Shown: positions 24,802 through 34,041, counted from the first letter of the stretch. The stretch: DNA of 64,000 nucleotides from Aurantimonas coralicida DSM 14790 (GCF_000421645.1 NZ_ATXK01000007.1:1-64000), one strand, 5' to 3'. Numbers and translations: made by a program. The notes: generated by a model from the sequence alone, not told the origin.

Positions 24802-25215
24802 TCAGAAGATGCCGTTGGCCTTCTGGACCGCGCGAACATAGGCAACGATATCGGCGACCTGGCGCTCGCTCACGCCCACGACCGGCGGCATGCTTCCGAA
24901 GCCCCAGTGGTGAGCACGGACCCCCTGTGTCACGGCGATCAGGAATGCCTGGTCGCCATGGTGGTTCGGCTCATAGACCCGATGGATCAGCGGCGGCCCC
25001 TGATCGGTGCCGCCGGCGTTCTCCCCGTGACAGGCAGCACAGTTCGCGGCGAAGAGTTCCTGTCCACGCTCCGCCCGGACGGAGAGCTGCGGGACTGTCA
25101 CGGCCACGATATGCGCGTTGGATGCCGGTCCCCCGGACAGGGTCCGCCAGACAATGAACGCGCCGATTGCGAGCGCGCCGGCGACGGCCGCGATGGTCGC
25201 TTTCGATGCCCTCAT
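24802..25215 (-). CDS. Membrane-anchored c-type cytochrome
   Basis: 137 residues. One N-terminal membrane anchor or uncleaved signal (TIAAVAGALAIGAFIVW, about 7-23) precedes a single cytochrome c domain with the heme motif CAACH (about 60-64) and a distal Met in GFGSMPPV (about 110). The end VADIVAYVRAVQKANG is the usual C-terminal helix. It lies 10 bases after the multicopper oxidase gene in the same direction, so it may accept or donate electrons for that oxidase. Confidence 0.9.
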   Translation of the reverse strand: MRASKATIAAVAGALAIGAFIVWRTLSGGPASNAHIVAVTVPQLSVRAERGQELFAANCAACHGENAGGTDQGPPLIHRVYEPNHHGDQAFLIAVTQGVRAHHWGFGSMPPVVGVSERQVADIVAYVRAVQKANGIF

Positions 25216-25225
25216 CGGCGTCTCC

Positions 25226-26626
25226 TCATGTCACGTCGAACCAGGTCATCATGCCGCCGGCGGCATGCTCCAGCATGTGGCAATGAAGCAGCCATTTCCC
25301 CGGATTGTCGGCGACGAAGGCGATCTCGATCGTCTCGTCGGGCATCATCAGCTCGGTGTCGCGCAGGACCGGGCTCGCAACGGGCTTGCCGTCGCGAGAG
25401 ACGACACGGAAGTGATGGCCGTGGACATGCATCGCATGGGGCCATCGGGTCTGGTTGCGCAGGGTGAAGACGATCGGACGGCCTCGCGCCACGGTCGCGA
25501 GCGGTTGGTCCATGTCGCCGGCCACCCCGTTGAAGGACCAGACCCGGCTCCTCGAGACGAGTTCGCGCATGTCCATCCAGCGGCCCTGATGCGTGGCGCC
25601 CTGCATGCTGCCCATGGCGCCGCCCTCCGTCACCAGTTCGGTCCTGAAGGCGTTCGACAATGCGGGCAGAGCGGCCGGGCCGGACTGCGGCAGCCCGACA
25701 GGATCGGCATATCGCGATCGCACGGGTTCCCCTTGAAGCGCGAACGTGGCCATCTCAAAGGGCCCATCCCGCGTCTGGAGCGACAGCGCGATTGTGTCTC
25801 CGTCCGCTCCGGCAAAGTCGACGAGGAGGTCTGCCCTTTGTGCGGGCGCAAGCTGGATGGTTCCGCTTAGCGCTTCGATGGTCGTCGGCATGCCGTCCAG
25901 CGCCAGGAGGTGCACCGGCAGACCCGCAAAGGCTATCTCCATGATCCGCGCATTGGCCGCATTGATCAGGCGCACCCGGATCCGCTCGTTCGGCCGGACG
26001 GCGATCTTTGAGCCCAGGCGTCCATTGACCGTCGGCGTGTTGCCGATGCGGCCGCCATGTGCCCATTCCATCATCTGGCCGAAGCCGTCTGCGATGGCGC
26101 CGTCCCGGGCAAGACGCCAGTCGTCGAGGACCAGAACGAGGTCGCGGTCGGCGCCCCGCCACAGCTCAGGCTCGTCGACGATCAGCGCCCCGTGAAGCCC
26201 GCGGGCATTCTGCTCCCAGGATCGATTGTGGGAATGGTACCAGTAGGTCCCTGGATCCGGCGGGACGAACTCGTAGGAAAATTGCTCGCCCGGCGCGATC
26301 GCCGCCTGCGTCAGGCCGGGAACGCCATCCATCCCGTTGTCGATCCGGATGCCGTGCCAGTGCACGCTGGTCGGCTGATCAAGGCAGTTCTCGACATCGA
26401 CGGCCAGACGTTCGCCTGCACGCACCCGCAGCACGGGCCCTGGCGCGGTACCGTTGAATGCCCAGACTGGCGTGGGGCCTGCGAATGTCTCGGGCACGAT
26501 CTGCGCCTGGCCTACGGCAGCGACGAGACGGTGCCGCGTGGCGGCGGAGGCCCTCGGTATTGCCGTCGTTGCAAGCATCGCGCTCGATCCGAGCAGGAAG
26601 CTCCGGCGACTGATCGGACATGTCAT
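25226..26626 (-). CDS. Multicopper oxidase (CueO/laccase-like), Tat-exported
   Basis: 466 residues. A Tat signal (SRRSFLLGSSAML) leads into three cupredoxin domains. The copper motifs are HWHG (about 94-97), WYHSHNRSWEQ (about 137), HAMHVHGHHF (about 408) and HCHMLEHAAGGM (about 448-459), which carry type 1, 2 and 3 sites, with the Met as axial type 1 ligand. CueO-like enzymes oxidise Cu(I) in the periplasm. The start is eight bases after the stop of the DUF305 frame, with GGGAG overlapping that end, so translation is probably coupled. Confidence 0.92.
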   Translation of the reverse strand: MTCPISRRSFLLGSSAMLATTAIPRASAATRHRLVAAVGQAQIVPETFAGPTPVWAFNGTAPGPVLRVRAGERLAVDVENCLDQPTSVHWHGIRIDNGMDGVPGLTQAAIAPGEQFSYEFVPPDPGTYWYHSHNRSWEQNARGLHGALIVDEPELWRGADRDLVLVLDDWRLARDGAIADGFGQMMEWAHGGRIGNTPTVNGRLGSKIAVRPNERIRVRLINAANARIMEIAFAGLPVHLLALDGMPTTIEALSGTIQLAPAQRADLLVDFAGADGDTIALSLQTRDGPFEMATFALQGEPVRSRYADPVGLPQSGPAALPALSNAFRTELVTEGGAMGSMQGATHQGRWMDMRELVSRSRVWSFNGVAGDMDQPLATVARGRPIVFTLRNQTRWPHAMHVHGHHFRVVSRDGKPVASPVLRDTELMMPDETIEIAFVADNPGKWLLHCHMLEHAAGGMMTWFDVT

Positions 26627-26633
26627 TGCGGAC

Positions 26634-27080
26634 TTACTCCCTTTCGAGATCGGCGATCAGAGCCTTCATCTCGCCGATCTCCCGGCGCTACGCCTCGATG
26701 ATCGCGTCCGCGAGCTTGCGGACGCGCGGATCGGAGATGTTGGCACGCTCGCTGGTCAGGATAGCGATCGAATGATGCGGGATCATCGCTTTCATCCAGG
26801 CGACGTCCGCGATCGTGTCCTGGCTGCGCACGTGATAGAGCGCGCCGGCGAAGGCGATGATTGCCGCGGCAAAGATCGCGATATTGGTCGTCCGGTTTCG
26901 GTACATGCCGAGCATGAAGGCCAGCATGATGACGGCCATCGTCGCCCCCATGACGATCGCCATCCACGCCCGGGTTTCGCTGAAGAGGACATGATCGAGG
27001 CTGTAGGTGTTCAGATACATCAGTCCGAACATCACGATGGTGGAGGTCGCGATGATCGCGCCGAAGGTCGAGTATTTCAT
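26634..27080 (-). pseudogene. DUF305 protein gene with in-frame amber codon
   Basis: The frame encodes three or four membrane helices (about residues 5-95), then the DUF305 core AWMKAMIPHHSIAILTSERANISDPRVRKLADAIIEA (about 94-130). It is interrupted by TAG at 26688-26690. The same frame continues as RREIGEMKALIADLERE to TAA 26634-26636, the usual family end, in which the TAG position is normally Gln (CAG). A single C-to-T change therefore shortens the protein by 18 residues. The 130-residue product could still fold, since the HH of PHHS is kept. DUF305 proteins commonly sit with multicopper oxidases in copper-resistance loci. Confidence 0.75.
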
Positions 27081-27160
27081 GGGGCCGGCCTGTGGTGATG
27101 GTGGTGGTGTTTGGGACCTGCTCCCGCCGAGCGGTTGGTGCCGCCCGACGGGAAAGGCGC

Positions 27161-27445
27161 CTATTTCATCTCGACGACGGTCAACTTGCCCCGGATCCGT
27201 TCCGCCACGAACTCGATCGCCTGGCCTTCCTTTGCCGTTTCCAGCATCGCCGGATCGGCGACGACGAACACCATCGTCATGGCCGGCATGTCGAGATTGG
27301 CCAGTTCCTCATGCCTGATCGTCAGCTTCCCGGCCTTGGTATCGACCTTCTGGACGGTGCCTCTGGTGTAATCGGCGGCAAGAGCCGGCAGAGCCAGGGG
27401 AAGCGCAACGAGCGCGAGGGCGAGGGTTTTCACGAATTTGGACAT
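27161..27445 (-). CDS. CusF-like periplasmic copper-binding protein
   Basis: 94 residues. A cleavable signal (MSKFVKTLALALVALPLALPALA) is followed by one small beta-barrel (OB-like) domain. The metal region is IRHEELANLDMPAMTMVF (about 43-60), with the conserved His and two Met of CusF; the Trp of enteric CusF is not at its usual place. CusF-type chaperones bind Cu(I)/Ag(I) in the periplasm and hand it to exporters. No CusCBA-type RND pump is encoded here, so the partner may be elsewhere. Confidence 0.85.
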   Translation of the reverse strand: MSKFVKTLALALVALPLALPALAADYTRGTVQKVDTKAGKLTIRHEELANLDMPAMTMVFVVADPAMLETAKEGQAIEFVAERIRGKLTVVEMK

Positions 27446-27476
27446 GGTTTTCTCCTGAGAAGCGTTCAGTCGGGGG

Positions 27477-27965
27477 CTATTCGGCGGCGACGGTCAGCGG
27501 ACCGTGCATGCCGGATTCGTAGTGGCCGGGGATGAGGCAGGCGAACTCGAAGCTGCCGTCATTGGTGAAGGTCCAGGCGATCTGGCCGCTCTCGCCGGGC
27601 TCCAGACGCACGGCGTTCGGATCGGCGTGCTCCATCTCCGGAAACTTCTCCATCAGCACCTTGTGCTCCTGGATCATCTCGTGCCCGTCCATGACGAATT
27701 CGTGCTCGATCTCGCCATCGTTGCGGATCTCCAGAAGCACGGTCTCGCCCCGCTTGACCGCGATGGACGACGGCTCGAACAGCATCGCGCCATCGTCGGT
27801 CTCCAGCATCCGCACGGCGATGGTTCGCCCCGCCTGCGCGGGCTCCGCCGGCTTGCCAAGCATCATCTCGTCGTGGTGCCCGCCCGAATGGCTCCCGGCC
27901 GCCAGGGCGGTGACGGGGGCAAGCGGCAAGGTGGCGGCGAAGAGCAGCATCGTAAGTTTGCGCAT
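27477..27965 (-). CDS. Periplasmic cupredoxin (plastocyanin-like)
   Basis: 162 residues from ATG 27965, which has AGAGGA upstream; the longer frame adds 16 residues without support. A signal peptide (MRKLTMLLFAATLPLAPVTALA) and a His/Met-rich linker (GSHSGGHHDEMM) precede a cupredoxin domain with ligands in IEHEF (His, about 92) and CLIPGHYESGMHG (Cys, His and Met, about 142-154), a complete type 1 copper set. Such proteins shuttle copper or electrons. It lies between the cusF-like gene and the second multicopper oxidase, all in one direction. Confidence 0.85.
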   Translation of the reverse strand: MRKLTMLLFAATLPLAPVTALAAGSHSGGHHDEMMLGKPAEPAQAGRTIAVRMLETDDGAMLFEPSSIAVKRGETVLLEIRNDGEIEHEFVMDGHEMIQEHKVLMEKFPEMEHADPNAVRLEPGESGQIAWTFTNDGSFEFACLIPGHYESGMHGPLTVAAE

Positions 27966-28009
27966 GAATGGTCCTCTTTGATTGTGGTTGGTGTCCCTTG
28001 CGTCCGGCC

Positions 28010-29401
28010 TCAATGGCCGGAATGATCGCCGCCGGCCGGCATGACCCGTCTGGCGGATGGCGTGTGGGGCAGTGCGGCACCGTCGGCGCTGCCAGCCGGC
28101 GCGACAGGGGCTTCAGGGAGCGATCCGGTCCATTCGTAGGCCACCGTTCCGGCAGGAAACTCGTAATCGCCCGGATCGGCGTAATCGTCGGCCGCAAGCC
28201 CGTCCCGGACCTTCATCACGGTGAACATGCCGCCCATTTCGAGGGCGCCGAACTGCCCCCAGCCGGCCATCATCGGGATCGTGTTATCCGGCAGCGGCAT
28301 CGCCATCTCGGCCATTTCGGCCATCCCGGTTTCGCCCATCGGCATGTAGTCCGGTTGGATCTGGCGGATCTTCGCCGCAACCCTGGCCTTGTTGGCATTC
28401 ATCGGCGTCGGGATGTCGTGTCCCATCGCGTTCATCGTGTGGTGCGACTTGTGGCAATGCAGGGCCCAGTCGCCCGGATAGACCGCGTCGAACTCGTAGG
28501 CGCGCATCGCCCCCACGGGAATGTCGATCGAGACCTCCGGCCAGCGTGCCTCGGGCCTCACCCATCCTCCGTCGGTGCAGGTCACCTCGAAGTCGTAACC
28601 GTGCATGTGGATGGGGTGATTGGTCATCGTCAGGTTTCCGACCCGCACCCGGACCCGGTCGCCGGTCGCCGCGACGAGAGGTGCAACATCCGGGAAAACC
28701 CGGGCGTTGATCGCCCACAGATTGAAGTCGGTCATCTCCATGACCTTCGGCAGATACGCACCGGGATCGATGTCGTAGGCCGACAGCATGAAAACGAAGT
28801 CGCGATCGACCGGCATGAAGGCCGGATCCTTCGGATGGATGATGAACATGCCCATCATCCCCATGGCCATCTGGACCATCTCGTCGCCATGCGGATGGTA
28901 CATGAAGGTCCCGCTCTTCACGGCGTCGAACTCGTAGACGAACGTCTTGCCCGGCGGAATTCCCGGCTGGGTCAGGCCGGTCACGCCATCCATGCCACAG
29001 GGCAGGATGACGCCGTGCCAGTGAACGGTCGTGTGCTCCCTCAACCGGTTCGATACGAAGATCCGCACCCGGTCGCCTTCGACGCATTCGATGGTCGGTC
29101 CCGGCGCCTGGCCGTTGTAGCCCCACAGATAGGCGGTCATGCCCTCGCCCATCTCCCGCTCCACCGGTTCGGCAACGAGGTGGAACTCCTTGACGCCGTT
29201 GTTCATGCGAAAGGGCAGCGACCAGCCGTTCAGCGTCACCACGGGATTATAGTCCGGCCCGGCCGTCGGCATCACCGGCGGCTGCGTGGCCGCCGTTTCC
29301 ATGATCGGCGCTTCCGGAAGCCCCATGGCCGACGTCTTCGACCAGGCAGCGACACCTGCAAGAGCCGCTCCGGCCCCGATGAATTGTCGTCTCGAAACCA
29401 T
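28010..29401 (-). CDS. Second multicopper oxidase, Tat-exported
   Basis: 463 residues; ATG 29401 with AAAGGA upstream. A Tat-like signal (SRRQFIGAGAALAGVAAW) is followed by three cupredoxin domains with HWHG (about 128), MYHPHGDE (about 173), HPIHMHGYDF (about 267) and HCHKSHHTMNAMGH (about 327-340). The Met-rich segments MVQMAMGMMGM and MGETGMAEMAEMAM recall the methionine-rich regions of copper oxidases such as CopA/PcoA. The H-P-H-G-D-E motif differs from the usual HSH of CueO. The C-terminus ends in GGDHSGH. It lies directly downstream of the TolC-like gene. Confidence 0.9.
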   Translation of the reverse strand: MVSRRQFIGAGAALAGVAAWSKTSAMGLPEAPIMETAATQPPVMPTAGPDYNPVVTLNGWSLPFRMNNGVKEFHLVAEPVEREMGEGMTAYLWGYNGQAPGPTIECVEGDRVRIFVSNRLREHTTVHWHGVILPCGMDGVTGLTQPGIPPGKTFVYEFDAVKSGTFMYHPHGDEMVQMAMGMMGMFIIHPKDPAFMPVDRDFVFMLSAYDIDPGAYLPKVMEMTDFNLWAINARVFPDVAPLVAATGDRVRVRVGNLTMTNHPIHMHGYDFEVTCTDGGWVRPEARWPEVSIDIPVGAMRAYEFDAVYPGDWALHCHKSHHTMNAMGHDIPTPMNANKARVAAKIRQIQPDYMPMGETGMAEMAEMAMPLPDNTIPMMAGWGQFGALEMGGMFTVMKVRDGLAADDYADPGDYEFPAGTVAYEWTGSLPEAPVAPAGSADGAALPHTPSARRVMPAGGDHSGH

Positions 29402-29418
29402 CGTTCGGATCCTTTCGA

Positions 29419-30873
29419 TCAATCGTCGCCGGAGGCCGACGCCATCTCGGCGCCACCAGCGGCTTCGGGCGCATCTTCGCCGCCGCCGTAGACGGCCGCG
29501 GTGAGAGCGGCGTCGGCGAGGTGGAATTCGCGCTTTGCGTTGAGGGAGAGCAGGATCGCGTCGAGCTTCGCCCGCGTATCGGCGAGGAGATCGAAGGTGC
29601 TCGTGATCATCCCGTTGTAGGTGAGAAGAGCTTCTTTCTCGATCGTCGTCCGCAATGGCACGACGCGAGAGCGGTAGTGCCGGGCGATCTCGCTGCGACC
29701 GCGATAGGCCTTGTAGGCAGCACGTGCCTGCGACCGGATGTCGACGGCTTTGGCTGCCAGCTGGTTGGCTGCTTTCAGGTACTGGAATTCCGCCTTTCGA
29801 AGCCGGGCCTGCCCGCTGTCGAAGATCGGGATTTCGAGCCCCACCTCCACGGATGCGGACACGACTTTGCTTGCCGCTTCGGACCCGTCCTCGCGTTCCT
29901 CGACCTCGCGTTCGACTTCGACGCCGGCGGCCAGTTCGAGGTCGGACACATATCGCGTGGCCCTGGTCAGGCCGTAGGACCGCGCCAGCGCCTCGAGTTC
30001 GAGACGCGCGACCTGAAGGTCGACCCGGTTGCGAAGGGCTTCGGCCTCGATGGCCTTGAAGCCCTTCAGCGTGCCGGGCAGTGCGGGCAATGCGTTCGGA
30101 ACCTCGAAATCGAGATTCTTCCCCCATACGCCCATCACCCGGTAGAGCTTCTCCTTCGCCAGTTGCGCGGCCAGTCGCGCTTCGGCCGTCCGCCCGGTCA
30201 GTTCGGCATAGAAGGCCTGTTCGCGGGCCTGCTCGACCTTCGGCATCGCTCCGGTCCGGCCCAGTTCGCTGGCCAGTTCCGCAGCAGCGTCCGCGGCGAG
30301 TTTCGCACGGTTCAGATAGGCGACCGTCTCCCAGGCCGCGACAGCCTCGATCCATGCCTCACGCGTTCTGGCCGCAAGCGCCAGCGTTGCGTCGACGGCC
30401 CGCAATTGCGCCTGGAGGACCCGGACCTCCGCGACGTCGAGGCGCCGTTCCCGGGTCATCATCCGGATGATGTTGGCGGCGATCAGCCCCTCGATCGTCC
30501 GTCCGACGCCAATCCCGCTGTAGGAGAGCGAAAGCCTCGGATTGACGGCGAGCCCCTCCTGCCAGAGCTCGGCAACCGACAATCCGACCTCTGCATAGTC
30601 CGCCTGCAACGTCTTGTTGCCGAGAAGCGCGACCTGCACGGCCGCGTCGGCGCCGATATATTTCGCCGCGAGCAGGTTCCGGACCCGCTCGTTGGCCGCC
30701 GCAGCCTGCGCCTGATCCTGGACCCAGACCGTCTGCTTTCCCAGGCGCCGTCCGGCGTCTGCCGACACGACATCGAAGCCGAGATCCGGCTCGAAAGTCT
30801 CCGAAGCCGCAACGCAGCCTGACATGATCAGTGGCAGGAGTACGACGCTGCACACCCTGAACAGCGGCCTCAT
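29419..30873 (-). CDS. TolC-like outer-membrane efflux lipoprotein
   Basis: 484 residues; ATG 30873 overlaps the preceding lipoprotein stop by 4 bases. A lipobox (LLPLIMSGC) precedes two repeats rich in long alpha helices (about 75-300 and 310-460), the outer-membrane efflux protein architecture (QAREQAFYAELTGRTAEARLAAQLAKEKLYR; IFDSGQARLRKAEFQYL; ALLTYNGMITSTFDLL). It usually pairs with inner-membrane pumps, but none lies beside it. In copper loci of this type the gene is often found immediately upstream of the multicopper oxidase, as here. Confidence 0.85.
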   Translation of the reverse strand: MRPLFRVCSVVLLPLIMSGCVAASETFEPDLGFDVVSADAGRRLGKQTVWVQDQAQAAAANERVRNLLAAKYIGADAAVQVALLGNKTLQADYAEVGLSVAELWQEGLAVNPRLSLSYSGIGVGRTIEGLIAANIIRMMTRERRLDVAEVRVLQAQLRAVDATLALAARTREAWIEAVAAWETVAYLNRAKLAADAAAELASELGRTGAMPKVEQAREQAFYAELTGRTAEARLAAQLAKEKLYRVMGVWGKNLDFEVPNALPALPGTLKGFKAIEAEALRNRVDLQVARLELEALARSYGLTRATRYVSDLELAAGVEVEREVEEREDGSEAASKVVSASVEVGLEIPIFDSGQARLRKAEFQYLKAANQLAAKAVDIRSQARAAYKAYRGRSEIARHYRSRVVPLRTTIEKEALLTYNGMITSTFDLLADTRAKLDAILLSLNAKREFHLADAALTAAVYGGGEDAPEAAGGAEMASASGDD

Positions 30874-31115
30874 CGTGCCAGCTCCCGGCCGGCTACGGGG
30901 GAAACGTCCACGCCCGTACCGCGCCAACCATCCGGCTCGCGGACAGTGCGATGGGTATAGGCGCCGACGACGGAAGCACGGCCGGGTGTTCCGCCAGGGA
31001 TGCTCGGGTCATCAGGCGACGGGAATAGGGTTGTTTCGGGCAGACCCCGAGCAGCGTCCGCGCAGCCCGCCAGAAGCAGGCCGGGCAGGATGCCGGCAAT
31101 GATGGAGAATCTCAT
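30870..31115 (-). CDS. Small lipoprotein in the copper operon
   Basis: 81 residues: a lipoprotein signal (MRFSIIAGILPGLLLAGC) and a short, Pro/Gly/Arg-rich mature part without cysteines or metal motifs. ATG 31115 was chosen for its lipobox. It overlaps the TolC-like start by 4 bases and heads that transcription unit. The function is unknown. Confidence 0.65.
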   Translation of the reverse strand: MRFSIIAGILPGLLLAGCADAARGLPETTLFPSPDDPSIPGGTPGRASVVGAYTHRTVREPDGWRGTGVDVSPVAGRELAR

Positions 31116-31276
31116 TGTTGAACCTGAACGCCATACCGTTCGCCGCGAGATGCGCCTCGCGGAACCGGTCATGGAGGAAGAGGATCAGGCTTCGCCGTAG
31201 GCGAATTCCTGACGTCCACGCTTGCGACCAAGGGCTGGCCGGAAGACGCAATAAGGCTGAGAAAAGCCCTGGACGA

Positions 31277-31666
31277 TCAGATTCGAGGAGGACGCTCGGT
31301 GGTGGGGCCGGACTGTCCGGTCAGATCCGTCGTGAGGATCGGATAGGACAGATTGCGGCTGACCGGCATGGCGTCGGTCGGCCCGATAGCCTGCGGGACG
31401 GCTGTCAGGCAGTGCGTCGCACAGTCACTTGCGCCGGCGGCCTTGTGATCATGGGCTTTCGCGGGCGCATGGTGGCCATCGTGCGCATGCCCGGGTTCGC
31501 CGGCCATATCCGCCTCAGCGACCATCGCCATGGCGAGGGGCTGCGACGACATGATGGGGGTTTCCGCCCCGACCGATCCGACGGATGCGAACAGCATGCT
31601 CAGCATGACCGCGAGAGCAGTCAGCAGCCAAGCAGGCGTGCGAGCATGGGATCGGTGGAACATCAT
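31277..31666 (-). CDS. Secreted His/Met-rich small protein
   Basis: 129 residues. A hydrophobic signal (TPAWLLTALAVMLSMLFASVGSVGA) precedes a mature chain with clustered His (PGHAHDGHHAPAKAHDHKA), several Met and CATHC. The layout is that of small periplasmic metal-associated proteins (DUF2946-like) often found in copper clusters. No enzymatic motif is present. Metal buffering is a reasonable inference. Confidence 0.6.
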   Translation of the reverse strand: MMFHRSHARTPAWLLTALAVMLSMLFASVGSVGAETPIMSSQPLAMAMVAEADMAGEPGHAHDGHHAPAKAHDHKAAGASDCATHCLTAVPQAIGPTDAMPVSRNLSYPILTTDLTGQSGPTTERPPRI

Positions 31667-31794
31667 CGCGCTGTGGATATCATGAACTCGAAGAGGCGTC
31701 CATTCTCAGACCCCTGCCCTCGTGGGACGCGCCTGACCCGCAGCTGCGACTTCCGTACTCCTGAAACCACCCCGTGATCGGGGCAAGCCGCGGA

Positions 31795-33177
31795 TCAGCC
31801 ACCGGCGGTGCCGGTCGGCCAGGTCGCGTGGTGGTCGTCGATCACCAGAGCGTGCCGATGGCGGATCGGCTGGTGGCGATGCGGATGGCGGTGTGGCTCC
31901 GGACCCTCCCAGCCTTCGTGTTGGTGCTGATGATGATCGTCGTGGACATGCAGTGCATCGTGCGCCAGCGCCTGGTGGACATGCTCGACCTCCACCGGAT
32001 CGTTCGCCGGCCACAAGACCCGCGCGACTGCGGCGCCCGCAGCCGCTCCAGCAGCCATGACCAGGAAGGTCGGGCCAAGGCCGAGCGCCGCGCCGAGCCA
32101 GCCGGCGGCTGGATAGGTGACGAGCCAACAGGCGTGCGAGAGAGCGAATTGCGCGGCGAAGACGACGGGCCGGCTGTCGGCATCGGAGGAGCGGCGCAGG
32201 AGCAGCCCCCCGGGGGTGCCGATCGCCGACGCGGCCGCACCGAGCAGGGCCCACAGGATGAGGCTGCCCATCCATCCGGGGCCCGTGCTGGCTATGACGA
32301 GGAGACCCGCCATGGCGCTCGCGCCCGTCAGCATGACGGTGCGGGCCGGAACCCGGTCGAGAAGCCGCGAGAGCAGGATGGCGACCGCCATCGAGCCCAG
32401 CCCGTAGGCCGCGAAGAGGAAGGCCACGTCGTCGTTGGTGCCGCCGAGATCGGCGCGCACGAACACGACGGTGTTGACGATCACCATCGCCCCGCCCGAC
32501 GACGCCGCGAAGGACAGGGCCAGGAGACCGCGCAGCCGCGGTGTCGCGAGGTAAACGCGGATACCGCGGGTCAGCTTGTCGACGAACCGACCGCCGCTGG
32601 CCGCCTTGGCGACCGGAAGCGCGACCGAGACGACCAGCCCCGCCGATGCGAGGAAGCCGAAGACCGTGCCAAGAAACAGCCAGTGGAAGGAGATCACGGT
32701 GAGCAGAAGCCCCGCCAGCAGCGGGCTGAAGAGCGACTCGAGGTCATAGGCAAGCCGCGAGAGCGACAGGGCGTTCGTGTACTCCCGCTCGTCCGGCAGG
32801 ATATCCGGGATCGTGCCCTGGAAGGTCGGCGTGAACAGCGCCGACATCGACTGGAACGCGAAGACGAGGGCATAGACCTGCCAGATCTCGGTGACGAAGG
32901 GCAGGACGAGCACGAAGGCCGCCCGGGCAAGGTCGAGGCCGACGAGCAGCGTCCGCCGCGGCAGGTAACCCGTCAGGACCCCGGCGAACTGCGAGACACC
33001 GACATAGGCGATCATCTTGATCGCAAGCGCCGTCCCGAGCACCGCGCCGGCGTTGGCGCCGGCAAGGTCGTAGGCGAGCAGCCCCAGCGCCACCGTCGTC
33101 AGGCCGGTCCCGATCAGCGACAGAACCTGCGCTGCGAAGAGATGGCGATAGGTGCGATGGCGCAGGACGGTCAGCAT
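31795..33177 (-). CDS. MFS exporter with His-rich C-terminus (NreB-like)
   Basis: 460 residues with twelve predicted membrane helices of the MFS_3/enterobactin-exporter-like family (GLTTVALGLLAYDLAGANAG, LSRLAYDLESLFSPLLAGLLL). The last ~55 residues are cytoplasmic and contain about twenty His in clusters (HVHDDHHQHQHEGWEG, HRHPHRHQPIRHRH). Nickel-resistance NreB proteins have the same MFS body plus His-rich tail, so Ni/Co export is the best guess. It starts before the anchor and HupE genes in the same direction, which supports a metal role. Confidence 0.75.
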   Translation of the reverse strand: MLTVLRHRTYRHLFAAQVLSLIGTGLTTVALGLLAYDLAGANAGAVLGTALAIKMIAYVGVSQFAGVLTGYLPRRTLLVGLDLARAAFVLVLPFVTEIWQVYALVFAFQSMSALFTPTFQGTIPDILPDEREYTNALSLSRLAYDLESLFSPLLAGLLLTVISFHWLFLGTVFGFLASAGLVVSVALPVAKAASGGRFVDKLTRGIRVYLATPRLRGLLALSFAASSGGAMVIVNTVVFVRADLGGTNDDVAFLFAAYGLGSMAVAILLSRLLDRVPARTVMLTGASAMAGLLVIASTGPGWMGSLILWALLGAAASAIGTPGGLLLRRSSDADSRPVVFAAQFALSHACWLVTYPAAGWLGAALGLGPTFLVMAAGAAAGAAVARVLWPANDPVEVEHVHQALAHDALHVHDDHHQHQHEGWEGPEPHRHPHRHQPIRHRHALVIDDHHATWPTGTAGG

Positions 33178-33276
33178 GGTTGCGTTACCTCGACCCCGGC
33201 GTTGCGGCTGCCCGGCCGGAAGAAGGTGCCGACCGACGGCACGAGACCATCGGTCGGCGGTGATTGGAAGGCCTTG

Positions 33277-34014
33277 TCAGACCTTCCGCTCGAAGGCGGT
33301 GTAGGTGCCGCTCGTGCGCAGCGTCAGGGACACCGGCGCATCGCCGCGGTTGCGCCAGAACCAACCGTGGTTGCCGGTGAAGGCCGCCTGGATCGTCCCC
33401 TCGTCGGAAGAGACCGAGCGCCCCTTCTCGTAGGAGATGTTCTGCCCGCCGCCGTCGCCATGGGTGTCGTAGTTGACCGCACCGCCTTCCGAAACGACCC
33501 AGGCGAAGGATGCGATCTCGCCCTCCTGCATGGCCAGCTTGATCTCCGCGCCCTCCCCGGGCGCGAGCGTGATGGTCATCTCGTCCTGGCGCATCTCCTG
33601 GGCGACGGCGGACGAGACAAAGAGACTGCCGATCGCACCGAACAGGCTGGACTGCCGCTCCGGGGCGGGCGGTGCCGGTGGCGCGGGCGGTGCCAGCGGG
33701 GCGACGGGCGGCGGCACCACCCCGACGGCGGCAGGCGGAAGCGGCGTGGCGTCGGCACCGGTTGGCGGGGCAGCGCGGGTGCCCGCGTCCCTCGCGGCAT
33801 CGGCTTCGGCTTCTGCCGCGAGCTGGGTCTTGATCTCGCCCATCTCCGTGAGGTTCAGCGCCGATCCGACCCCGGTCGGATCGATCCCGTACTCGGCCGG
33901 GAGCACGACCGTGACCAGGATCGCAGTGGCGGAGACCGCCGCGATGACGGTCGAGCGCACCAGCTTCCGCGTGGACGGAAGCTCGGCGCGGGTGGGCATG
34001 TCGGTATTGTACAT
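33277..34014 (-). CDS. Single-span membrane anchor protein next to HupE
   Basis: 245 residues. One membrane helix near the N-terminus (LVRSTVIAAVSATAILVTVVL, about 18-38) precedes a long Ala/Pro-rich linker (about 85-120) and a C-terminal periplasmic beta domain (MTITLAPGEGAEIKLAMQEGE to NHGWFWRNRGDAPVSLTLRTSGTY). Proteins of this form, annotated only as transmembrane anchor proteins, regularly accompany HupE/UreJ-type metal permeases, as here. There are no metal motifs. A scaffold or sensor role is speculative. Confidence 0.65.
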   Translation of the reverse strand: MYNTDMPTRAELPSTRKLVRSTVIAAVSATAILVTVVLPAEYGIDPTGVGSALNLTEMGEIKTQLAAEAEADAARDAGTRAAPPTGADATPLPPAAVGVVPPPVAPLAPPAPPAPPAPERQSSLFGAIGSLFVSSAVAQEMRQDEMTITLAPGEGAEIKLAMQEGEIASFAWVVSEGGAVNYDTHGDGGGQNISYEKGRSVSSDEGTIQAAFTGNHGWFWRNRGDAPVSLTLRTSGTYTAFERKV

Positions 34015-34041
34015 GTGTCGTATCCTTGCGTTGAGAGGTCG

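Noticed and set aside
28010-30355. 781-codon frame joining the second multicopper oxidase to an upstream region
   Set aside because: The upstream 317 codons are the shadow of the TolC-like gene in another frame; the real start with a Tat signal and AAAGGA site is at 29401.
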